In this document: positions 49,001-60,861 of the stretch, piece after piece
Layout: every line of letters begins with the position of its first letter
Position numbering within the stretch: the stretch's first letter is position 1
Source of the DNA: Cylicocyclus nassatus
Lineage: Eukaryota > Nematoda > Chromadorea > Rhabditida > Strongylidae
Direction: 5' to 3'
Assembly (NCBI GenBank): GCA_958299035.1
Contig: CATQJL010000001.1
Coordinates: 6,192,284-6,256,283 of the forward strand
Length of the DNA stretch: 64,000 nt
Notes under the pieces: generated by a model
What the model saw: only the letters and a program-made list of their open reading frames with translations
What the model was told of the DNA's origin: nothing
The model's database searches: none
Program-made: the position numbers and the translations under genes

Positions 49001-52000
49001 TCGCAAGACAACGATTCTCAAATTATACCCACCCATAGCTCCTTTATAACCTCAGCGTTCCGGATAAGACTCTATAGGTTTTTCAAGACTACCTTTGCTC
49101 TACTGGACAGCAAAAAAAAACAGGCCGATCCAGAAAGTCATGCCTGAGCGTCACTGTCCGAATATATGGCTATGAAATGGCTCGCATAGACAGCGATTCC
49201 CAAATTATACCCACCCATAGCTCCTTTATAACTTCAGCGTTTCGGATAAGACTCTATAGGTTTTTCAAGTCTACCTTTGCTCTACTGGACAGCAAAAAAT
49301 ACAGGCCGATTCGGGAAGTCATGTCTGAGTACCATGCCTTTGAAATAGATCGCAAGACAACGATTCCCAAATTATACCCACCCATAGCTCCTTTATATCT
49401 TCAGCGTTCCGGATAAGACTTTATAGCTTTCCAAGAATATCTTCATCTACTTGAGAGCAAAAAATCCAGGCCAGTTCAAGAAGTCATGTCTAAGCATCTG
49501 TTCGAATATAAGGCTTTAAAATGGTTCGCATAGACAGCGATTCCCAAATTATACCCACCCATAGCTCCTTTATAACCTCAGCGTTCCAGAAAAGACTCTA
49601 TAGGTTTTTCAAGACTACCTTTGCTCTACTGGACAGCAAAAAAACAGGCCGATCCAGAAACTCATGCCTGAGCGTCACTGTCCGAATAGATGGCTATGAA
49701 ATGGCTCGCATAGACAGCGATTCCCAAATTATACCCACCCATAGCTCCTTTATAACTTCAGCGTTTCGGATAAGACTCTATAGGTTTTTCAAGTCTACCT
49801 TTGCTCTACTGGACAGCAAAAAATACAGACCGATTCGGGAAGTCATGTCTGAGCGTCACTGTCCGAATATAAGGCTTTAAAATGGTTCGCATAGACAGCG
49901 ATTCCCAAATTATACCCACCCATAGCTCCTTTATAACTTCAGCGTTTCGGATAAGACTCTATAGGTTTTTCAAGTCTACCTTTGCTCTACTGGACAGCAA
50001 AAAATACAGACCGATTCGGGAAGTCATGTCTGAGTACCATGCCTTTGAAATAGATCGCAAGACAACGATTCCCAAATTATACCCACCCACAGCTCCTTTA
50101 TATCTTCAGCGTTCCGGATAAGACTTTATAGTTTTTCAAGAATATCTTTGCTCTATTTGAGAGCAAAAAATCCAGTCCAGTTCAAGAAGTCATGTGTGAG
50201 CATCTGTTCGAATAAAGGCTTTGAAATGGCTCGCATAGTCAGCGATTCCCAAATTATACCCACCCATAGCTCCTTTATAACCTCAGCGTTCCAGAAAAGA
50301 CTCTATAGGTTTTTCAAGACTACCTTTGCTCTACTGGACAGCAAAAAAAACAGGCCGATCCAGAAAGTCATGCCTGAGCGTCACTGTCCGAATATATGGC
50401 TATGAAATGGCTCGCATAGACAGCGATTCCCAAATTATACCCACCCATAGCTCCTTTATAACTTCAGCGTTTCGGATAAGACTCTATAGGTTTTTCAAGT
50501 CTACCTTTGCTCTACTGGACAGCAAAAAATACAGACCGATTCGGGAAGTCATGTCTGAGTACCATGCCTTTGAAATAGATCGCAAGACAACGATTCTCAA
50601 ATTATACCCACCCATAGCTCCTTTATAACCTCAGCGTTCCGGATAAGACTCTATAGGTTTTTCAAGACTACCTTTGCTCTACTGGACAGCAAAAAAAACA
50701 GGCCGATCCAGAAAGTCATGCCTGAGCGTCACTGTCCGAATATATGGCTATGAAATGGCTCGCATAGACAGCGATTCCCAAATTATACCCACCCATAGCT
50801 CCTTTATAACTTCAGCGTTTCGGATAAGACTCTATAGGTTTTTCAAGTCTACCTTTGCTCTACTGGACAGCAAAAAATACAGGCCGATTCGGGAAGTCAT
50901 GTCTGAGTACCATGCCTTTGAAATAGATCGCAAGACAACGATTCCCAAATTATACCCACCCATAGCTCCTTTATATCTTCAGCGTTCCGGATAAGACTTT
51001 ATAGTTTTTCAAGAATATCTTTGCTCTATTTGAGAGCAAAAAATCCAGTCCAGTTCAAGAAGTCATGTGTGAGCATCTGTTCGAATAAAGGCTTTGAAAT
51101 GGCTCGCATAGTCAGCGATTCCCAAATTATACCCACCCCTAGCTCCTTTATATCTTCAGCGTTCCGGATAAGACTTTATAGTTTTTCAAGAATATCTTTG
51201 CTCTATTTGAGAGCAAAAAATCCAGTCCAGTTCAAGAAGTCATGTGTGAGCATCTGTTCGAATAAAGGCTTTGAAATGGCTCGCATAGTCAGCGATTCCC
51301 AAATTATACCCACCCATAGCTCCTTTATAACCTCAGCGTTCCAGAAAAGACTCTATAGGTTTTTCAAGACTACCTTTGCTCTACTGGACAGCAAAAAAAC
51401 AGGCCGATCCAGAAAGTCATGCCTGAGCGTCACTGTCCGAATAGATGGCTATGAAATGGCTCGCATAGACAGCGATTCCCAAATTATACCCACCCATAGC
51501 TCCTTTATAACTTCAGCGTTTCGGATAAGACTCTATAGGTTTTTCAAGTCTACCTTTGCTCTACTGGACAGCAAAAAATACAGACCGATTCGGGAAGTCA
51601 TGTCTGAGTACCATGCCTTTGAAATAGATCGCAAGACAACGATTCTCAAATTATACCCACCCATAGCTCCTTTATAACCTCAGCGTTCCGGATAAGACTC
51701 TATAGGTTTTTCAAGACTACCTTTGCTCTACTGGACAGCAAAAAAAAACAGGCCGATCCAGAAAGTCATGCCTGAGCGTCACTGTCCGAATATATGGCTA
51801 TGAAATGGCTCGCATAGACAGCGATTCCCAAATTATACCCACCCATAGCTCCTTTATAACTTCAGCGTTTCGGATAAGACTCTATAGGTTTTTCAAGTCT
51901 ACCTTTGCTCTACTGGACAGCAAAAAATACAGGCCGATTCGGGAAGTCATGTCTGAGTACCATGCCTTTGAAATAGATCGCAAGACAACGATTCCCAAAT

Positions 52001-52131
52001 TATACCCACCCATAGCTCCTTTATATCTTCAGCGTTCCGGATAAGACTTTATAGCTTTCCAAGAATATCTTCATCTACTTGAGAGCAAAAAATCCAGGCC
52101 AGTTCAAGAAGTCATGTCTAAGCATCTGTTC
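46040..52131. repeat. Near-identical segments at 3500-bp spacing, with a nested 872-bp duplication
   Basis: About 46,040-48,631 recurs at about 49,540-52,131, offset by exactly 3500 bp and identical wherever I compared it, down to the rare 'cagaaactcatgcc' (46,160 and 49,660) and 'acccctagctcc' (47,637 and 51,137). The stretch between the copies, about 48,632-49,539, is itself largely a copy of the preceding five monomers at 872-bp spacing. An older five-monomer duplication is therefore included in the spacing. Confidence 0.83.
46300..46480 (+). repeat. Three-way C/B/D chimeric monomer
   Basis: This 181-bp unit starts as type C ('tacagaccgattcggg' and 'aagtcatgtctgag'), continues with the B segment 'cgtcactgtccgaata' and ends with the D tail 'taaggctttaaaatgg'. 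The changes of type fall at the shared 'ctgag' and 'cgaata' stretches. It has one other copy, at 49,800-49,980, exactly 3500 bp away. Confidence 0.8.
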
Positions 52132-52575
52132 GAATATAAGGCTTTAAAATGGTTCGCATAGACAGCGATTCCCAAATTATACCCACCCATAGCTCCTTTA
52201 TAACCTCAGCGTTCCGGATAAGACTCTATAGGTTTTTCAAGACTACCTTTGCTCTACTGGACAGCAAAAAAAACAGGCCGATCCCGAAAGTCATGCCTGA
52301 GCGTCACTGTCCGAATATAAGGCTTTAAAATGGTTCGCATAGACAGCGATTCCCAAATTATACCCACCCATAGCTCCTTTATAACTTCAGCGTTTCGGAT
52401 AAGACTCTATAGGTTTTTCAAGTCTACCTTTGCTCTACTGGACAGCAAAAAATACAGACCGATTCGGGAAGTCATGTCTGAGTACCATGCCTTTGAAATA
52501 GATCGCAAGACAACGATTCCCAAATTATACCCACCCACAGCTCCTTTATATCTTCAGCGTTCCGGATAAGACTTC

Positions 52576-55500
52576 ATAGTTTTTCAAGAATATCTTTGCT
52601 CTATTTGAGAGCAAAAAATCCAGTCCAGTTCAAGAAGTCATGTGTGAGCATCTGTTCGAATAAAGGCTTTGAAATGGCTCGCATAGTCAGCGATTCCCAA
52701 ATTATACCCACCCATAGCTCCTTTATATCTTCAGCGTTCCGGATAAGACTTTATAGTTTTTCAAGAATATCTTTGCTCTATTTGAGAGCAAAAAATCCAG
52801 TCCAGTTCAAGAAGTCATGTCTAAGCATCTGTCCGAATATATGGCTATGAAATGGCTCGCATAGACAGCGATTCCCAAATTATACCCACCCATAGCTCCT
52901 TTATATCTTCAGCGTTCCGGATAAGACTTTATAGTTTTTCAAGAATATCTTTGCTCTATTTGAGAGCAAAAAATCCAGTCCAGTTCAAGAAGTCATGTGT
53001 GAGCATCTGTTCGAATAAAGGCTTTGAAATGGCTCGCATAGTCAGCGATTCCCAAATTATACCCACCCATAGCTCCTTTATAACCTCAGCGTTCCAGAAA
53101 AGACTATATAGGTTTTTCAAGACTACCTTTGCTCTACTGGGCAGCAAAAAAACAGGCCGATCCAGAAAGTCATGCCTGAGCGTCACTGTCCGAATAGATG
53201 GCTATGAAATGGCTCGCATAGACAGCGATTCCCAAATTATACCCACCCATAGCTCCTTTATAACTTCAGCGTTTCGGATAAGACTCTATAGGTTTTTCAA
53301 GACTACCTTTGCTCTACTGGACAGCAAAAAAAAACAGGCCGATCCAGAAAGTCATGCCTGAGCGTCACTGTCCGAATATATGGCTATGAAATGGCTCGCA
53401 TAGACAGCGATTCCCAAATTATACCCACCCGTAGCTCCTTTATAACTTCAGCGTTCCGGATAAGACTTTATAGTTTTCCAAGAATATCTTCATCTACTTG
53501 AGAGCAAAAAATCCAGGCCAGTTCAAGAAGTCATGTCTAAGCATCTGTTCGAATATAAGGCTTTAAAATGGTTCGCATAGACAGCGATTCCCAAATTATA
53601 CCCACCCATAGCTCCTTTATAACCTCAGCGTTCCGGATAAGACTCTATAGGTTTTTCAAGACTACCTTTGCTCTACTGGACAGCAAAAAAAACAGGCCGA
53701 TCCAGAAAGTCATGCCTGAGCGTCACTGTCCGAATATAAGGCTTTAAAATGGTTCGCATAGACAGCGATTCCCAAATTATACCCACCCATAGCTCCTTTA
53801 TAACTTCAGCGTTTCGGATAAGACTCTATAGGTTTTTCAAGTCTACCTTTGCTCTACTGGACAGCAAAAAATACAGACCGATTCGGGAAGTCATGTCTGA
53901 GTACCATGCCTTTGAAATAGATCGCAAGACAACGATTCCCAAATTATACCCACCCACAGCTCCTTTATATCTTCAGCGTTCCGGATAAGACTTTATAGTT
54001 TTTCAAGAATATCTTTGCTCTATTTGAGAGCAAAAAATCCAGTCCAGTTCAAGAAGTCATGTGTGAGCATCTGTTCGAATAAAGGCTTTGAAATGGCTCG
54101 CATAGTCAGCGATTCCCAAATTATACCCACCCATAGCTCCTTTATATCTTCAGCGTTCCGGATAAGACTTTATAGTTTTTCAAGAATATCTTTGCTCTAT
54201 TTGAGAGCAAAAAATCCAGTCCAGTTCAAGAAGTCATGTCTAAGCATCTGTCCGAATATATGGCTATGAAATGGCTCGCATAGACAGCGATTCCCAAATT
54301 ATACCCACCCATAGCTCCTTTATATCTTCAGCGTTCCGAATAAGACTTTATAGTTTTTCAAGAATATCTTTGCTCTATTTGAGAGCAAAAAATCCAGTCC
54401 AGTTCAAGAAGTCATGTGTGAGCATCTGTTCGAATAAAGGCTTTGAAATGGCTCGCATAGTCAGCGATTCCCAAATTATACCCACCCATAGCTCCTTTAT
54501 ATCTTCAGCGTTCCGGATAAGACTTTATAGTTTTTCAAGAATATCTTTGCTCTATTTGAGAGCAAAAAATCCAGTCCAGTTCAAGAAGTCATGTCTAAGC
54601 ATCTGTCCGAATATATGGCTATGAAATGGCTCGCATAGACAGCGATTCCCAAATTATACCCACCCATAGCTCCTTTATATCTTCAGCGTTCCGGATAAGA
54701 CTTTATAGTTTTTCAAGAATATCTTTGCTCTATTTGAGAGCAAAAAATCCAGTCCAGTTCAAGAAGTCATGTGTGAGCATCTGTTCGAATAAAGGCTTTG
54801 AAATGGCTCGCATAGTCAGCGATTCCCAAATTATACCCACCCATAGCTCCTTTATAACCTCAGCGTTCCAGAAAAGACTATATAGGTTTTTCAAGACTAC
54901 CTTTGCTCTACTGGGCAGCAAAAAAACAGGCCGATCCAGAAAGTCATGCCTGAGCGTCACTGTCCGAATAGATGGCTATGAAATGGCTCGCATAGACAGC
55001 GATTCCCAAATTATACCCACCCATAGCTCCTTTATAACTTCAGCGTTTCGGATAAGACTCTATAGGTTTTTCAAGACTACCTTTGCTCTACTGGACAGCA
55101 AAAAAAAACAGGCCGATCCAGAAAGTCATGCCTGAGCGTCACTGTCCGAATATATGGCTATGAAATGGCTCGCATAGACAGCGATTCCCAAATTATACCC
55201 ACCCGTAGCTCCTTTATAACTTCAGCGTTCCGGATAAGACTTTATAGTTTTCCAAGAATATCTTCATCTACTTGAGAGCAAAAAATCCAGGCCAGTTCAA
55301 GAAGTCATGTCTAAGCATCTGTTCGAATATAAGGCTTTAAAATGGTTCGCATAGACAGCGATTCCCAAATTATACCCACCCATAGCTCCTTTATAACCTC
55401 AGCGTTCCGGATAAGACTCTATAGGTTTTTCAAGACTACCTTTGCTCTACTGGACAGCAAAAAAAACAGGCCGATCCAGAAAGTCATGCCTGAGCGTCAC

Positions 55501-56640
55501 TGTCCGAATATAAGGCTTTAAAATGGTTCGCATAGACAGCGATTCCCAAATTATACCCACCCATAGCTCCTTTATAACTTCAGCGTTTCGGATAAGACTC
55601 TATAGGTTTTTCAAGTCTACCTTTGCTCTACTGGACAGCAAAAAATACAGACCGATTCGGGAAGTCATGTCTGAGTACCATGCCTTTGAAATAGATCGCA
55701 AGACAACGATTCCCAAATTATACCCACCCACAGCTCCTTTATATCTTCAGCGTTCCGGATAAGACTTTATAGTTTTTCAAGAATATCTTTGCTCTATTTG
55801 AGAGCAAAAAATCCAGTCCAGTTCAAGAAGTCATGTGTGAGCATCTGTTCGAATAAAGGCTTTGAAATGGCTCGCATAGTCAGCGATTCCCAAATTATAC
55901 CCACCCATAGCTCCTTTATATCTTCAGCGTTCCGGATAAGACTTTATAGTTTTTCAAGAATATCTTTGCTCTATTTGAGAGCAAAAAATCCAGTCCAGTT
56001 CAAGAAGTCATGTCTAAGCATCTGTCCGAATATATGGCTATGAAATGGCTCGCATAGACAGCGATTCCCAAATTATACCCACCCATAGCTCCTTTATATC
56101 TTCAGCGTTCCGAATAAGACTTTATAGTTTTTCAAGAATATCTTTGCTCTATTTGAGAGCAAAAAATCCAGTCCAGTTCAAGAAGTCATGTGTGAGCATC
56201 TGTTCGAATAAAGGCTTTGAAATGGCTCGCATAGTCAGCGATTCCCAAATTATACCCACCCATAGCTCCTTTATATCTTCAGCGTTCCGGATAAGACTTT
56301 ATAGTTTTTCAAGAATATCTTTGCTCTATTTGAGAGCAAAAAATCCTGTCCAGTTCAAGAAGTCATGTCTAAGCATCTGTCCGAATATATGGCTATGAAA
56401 TGGCTCGCATAGACAGCGATTCCCAAATTATACCCACCCATAGCTCCTTTATATCTTCAGCGTTCCGAATAAGACTTTATAGTTTTTCAAGAATATCTTT
56501 GCTCTACTTGAGAGCAAAAAATCCAGTCCAGTTCAAGAAGTCATGTGTGAGCATCTGTTCGAATAAAGGCTTTGAAATGGCTCGCATAGTCAGCGATTCC
56601 CAAATTATACCCACCCATAGCTCCTTTATAACCTCAGCGT
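52576..56640. repeat. Units of 1774 bp (10 monomers), about 2.3 copies
   Basis: Copies run approximately 52,576-54,349, 54,350-56,123 and 56,124-56,640. The first two share the rare 'aaaagactatatagg' (near 53,099 and 54,873) and 'ctgggcagc'. The third has 'aaaagactctatagg' and 'ctggacagc' at the matching place, so it either joined from another lineage or was overwritten. The 'gttccgaataag' variant first appears here (near 54,337 and 56,111). Confidence 0.82.
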
Positions 56641-59600
56641 TCCAGAAAAGACTCTATAGGTTTTTCAAGACTACCTTTGCTCTACTGGACAGCAAAAAAA
56701 CAGGCCGATCCAGAAAGTCATGCCTGAGCGTCACTGTCCGAATAGATGGCTATGAAATGGCTCGCATAGACAGCGATTCCCAAATTATACCCACCCATAG
56801 CTCCTTTATAACTTCAGCGTTTCGGATAAGACTCTATAGGTTTTTCAAGACTACCTTTGCTCTACTGGACAGCAAAAAAAACAGGCCGATCCAGAAAGTC
56901 ATGCCTGAGCGTCACTGTCCGAATATATGGCTATGAAATGGCTCGCATAGACAGCGATTCCCAAATTATACCCACCCATAGCTCCTTTATAACTTCAGCG
57001 TTCCGGATAAGACTTTATAGTTTTCCAAGAATATCTTCATCTACTTGAGAGCAAAAAATCCAGGCCAGTTCAAGAAGTCATGTCTAAGCATCTGTTCGAA
57101 TATAAGGCTTTAAAATGGTTCGCATAGACAGCGATTCCCAAATTATACCCACCCATAGCTCCTTTATAACCTCAGCGTTCCGGATAAGACTCTATAGGTT
57201 TTTCAAGACTACCTTTGCTCTACTGGACAGCAAAAAAAACAGGCCGATCCAGAAAGTCATGCCTGAGCGTCACTGTCCGAATATAAGGCTTTAAAATGGT
57301 TCGCATAGACAGCGATTCCCAAATTATACCCACCCATAGCTCCTTTATAACTTCAGCGTTTCGGATAAGACTCTATAGGTTTTTCAAGTCTACCTTTGCT
57401 CTACTGGACAGCAAAAAAAACAGGCCGATCCAGAAAGTCATGCCTGAGCGTCACTGTCCGAATATATGGCTATGAAATGACTCGCATAGACAGCGATTCC
57501 CAAATTATACCCACCCATAGCTCCTTTATATCTTCAGCGTTCCGGATAAGACTTTATAGTTTTTCAAGAATATCTTTGCTCTATTTGAGAGCAAAAAATC
57601 CAGTCCAGTTCAAGAAGTCATGTGTGAGCATCTGTTCGAATAAAGGCTTTGAAATGGCTCGCATAGTCAGCGATTCCCAAATTATACCCACCCATAGCTC
57701 CTTTATATCTTCAGCGTTCCGGATAAGACTTTATAGTTTTTCAAGAATATCTTTGCTCTGTTTGAGAGCAAAAAATCCAGTCCAGTTCAAGAAGTCATGT
57801 CTAAGCATCTGTCCGAATATATGGCTATGAAATGGCTCGCATAGACAGCGATTCCCAAATTATACCCACCCATAGCTCCTTTATATCTTCAGCGTTCCGG
57901 ATAAGACTTTATAGTTTTTCAAGAATATCTTTGCTCTATTTGAGAGCAAAAAATCCAGTCCAGTTCAAGAAGTCATGTCTAAGCATCTGTCCGAATATAT
58001 GGCTATGAAATGGCTCGCATAGTCAGCGATTCCCAAATTATACCCACCCATAGCTCCTTTATATCTTCAGCGTTCCGGATAAGACTTTATAGTTTTTCAA
58101 GAATATCTTTGCTCTGTTTGAGAGCAAAAAATCCAGTCCAGTTCAAGAAGTCATGTCTAAGCATCTGTCCGAATATATGGCTATGAAATGGCTCGCATAG
58201 ACAGCGATTCCCAAATTATACCCACCCGTAGCTCCTTTATAACTTCAGCGTTCCGGATAAGACTTTATAGTTTTCCAAGAATATCTTCATCTACTTGAGA
58301 GCAAAAAATCCAGGCCAGTTCAAGAAGTCATGTCTAAGCATCTGTTCGAATATAAGGCTTTAAAATGGTTCGCATAGACAGCGATTCCCAAATTATACCC
58401 ACCCATAGCTCCTTTATAACCTCAGCGTTCCGGATAAGACTCTATAGGTTTTTCAAGACTACCTTTGCTCTACTGGACAGCAAAAAAAACAGGCCGATCC
58501 AGAAAGTCATGCCTGAGCGTCACTGTCCGAATATAAGGCTTTAAAATGGTTCGCATAGACAGCGATTCCCAAATTATACCCACCCATAGCTCCTTTATAA
58601 CTTCAGCGTTTCGGATAAGACTCTATAGGTTTTTCAAGTCTACCTTTGCTCTACTGGACAGCAAAAAATACAGACCGATTCGGGAAGTCATGTCTGAGTA
58701 CCATGCCTTTGAAATAGATCGCAAGACAACGATTCCCAAATTATACCCACCCACAGCTCCTTTATATCTTCAGCGTTCCGGATAAGACTTTATAGTTTTT
58801 CAAGAATATCTTTGCTCTATTTGAGAGCAAAAAATCCAGTCCAGTTCAAGAAGTCATGTGTGAGCATCTGTTCGAATAAAGGCTTTGAAATGGCTCGCAT
58901 AGTCAGCGATTCCCAAATTATACCCACCCATAGCTCCTTTATATCTTCAGCGTTCCGAATAAGACTTTATAGTTTTTCAAGAATATCTTTGCTCTATTTG
59001 AGAGCAAAAAATCCAGTCCAGTTCAAGAAGTCATGTGTGAGCATCTGTTCGAATAAAGGCTTTGAAATGGCTCGCATAGTCAGCGATTCCCAAATTATAC
59101 CCACCCATAGCTCCTTTATATCTTCAGCGTTCCGGATAAGACTTTATAGTTTTTCAAGAATATCTTTGCTCTATTTGAGAGCAAAAAATCCAGTCCAGTT
59201 CAAGAAGTCATGTCTAAGCATCTGTCCGAATATATGGCTATGAAATGGCTCGCATAGACAGCGATTCCCAAATTATACCCACCCATAGCTCCTTTATATC
59301 TTCAGCGTTCCGAATAAGACTTTATAGTTTTTCAAGAATATCTTTGCTCTATTTGAGAGCAAAAAATCCAGTCCAGTTCAAGAAGTCATGTCTAAGCATC
59401 TGTCCGAATATATGGCTATGAAATGGCTCGCATAGACAGCGATTCCCAAATTATACCCACCCATAGCTCCTTTATAACCTCAGCGTTCCAGAAAAGACTC
59501 TATAGGTTTTTCAAGACTACCTTTGCTCTACTGGACAGCAAAAAAACAGGCCGATCCAGAAAGTCATGCCTGAGCGTCACTGTCCGAATAGATGGCTATG

Positions 59601-60861
59601 AAATGGCTCGCATAGACAGCGATTCCCAAATTATACCCACCCATAGCTCCTTTATAACTTCAGCGTTTCGGATAAGACTCTATAGGTTTTTCAAGACTAC
59701 CTTTGCTCTACTGGACAGCAAAAAAAACAGGCCGATCCAGAAAGTCATGCCTGAGCGTCACTGTCCGAATATATGGCTATGAAATGGCTCGCATAGACAG
59801 CGATTCCCAAATTATACCCACCCATAGCTCCTTTATAACTTCAGCGTTCCGGATAAGACTTTATAGTTTTCCAAGAATATCCTCATCTACTTGAGAGCAA
59901 AAAATCCAGGCCAGTTCAAGAAGTCATGTCTAAGCATCTGTTCGAATATAAGGCTTTAAAATGGTTCGCATAGACAGCGATTCCCAAATTATACCCACCC
60001 ATAGCTCCTTTATAACCTCAGCGTTCCGGATAAGACTCTATAGGTTTTTCAAGACTACCTTTGCTCTACTGGACAGCAAAAAAAACAGGCCGATCCAGAA
60101 AGTCATGCCTGAGCGTCACTGTCCGAATATAAGGCTTTAAAATGGTTCGCATAGACAGCGATTCCCAAATTATACCCACCCATAGCTCCTTTATAACTTC
60201 AGCGTTTCGGATAAGACTCTATAGGTTTTTCAAGTCTACCTTTGCTCTACTGGACAGCAAAAAAAACAGGCCGATCCAGAAAGTCATGCCTGAGCGTCAC
60301 TGTCCGAATATATGGCTATGAAATGACTCGCATAGACAGCGATTCCCAAATTATACCCACCCATAGCTCCTTTATATCTTCAGCGTTCCGGATAAGACTT
60401 TATAGTTTTTCAAGAATATCTTTGCTCTATTTGAGAGCAAAAAATCCAGTCCAGTTCAAGAAGTCATGTGTGAGCATCTGTTCGAATAAAGGCTTTGAAA
60501 TGGCTCGCATAGTCAGCGATTCCCAAATTATACCCACCCATAGCTCCTTTATATCTTCAGCGTTCCGGATAAGACTTTATAGTTTTTCAAGAATATCTTT
60601 GCTCTGTTTGAGAGCAAAAAATCCAGTCCAGTTCAAGAAGTCATGTCTAAGCATCTGTCCGAATATATGGCTATGAAATGGCTCGCATAGACAGCGATTC
60701 CCAAATTATACCCACCCATAGCTCCTTTATATCTTCAGCGTTCCGGATAAGACTTTATAGTTTTTCAAGAATATCTTTGCTCTATTTGAGAGCAAAAAAT
60801 CCAGTCCAGTTCAAGAAGTCATGTCTAAGCATCTGTCCGAATATATGGCTATGAAATGGCT
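56595..60861. repeat. Duplicated segment at 2846-bp spacing (16 monomers)
   Basis: About 56,595-58,015 recurs at about 59,441-60,861 at an offset of 2846 bp. Shared markers include 'gaaatgactcgcatag' (near 57,474 and 60,320) and 'gctctgtttgagagc' (near 57,755 and 60,601). The interval 58,016-59,440 contains A/B chimeras, a B/D-C series and several 'gttccgaataag' copies and is related to domain-IV units on its left. Confidence 0.8.
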
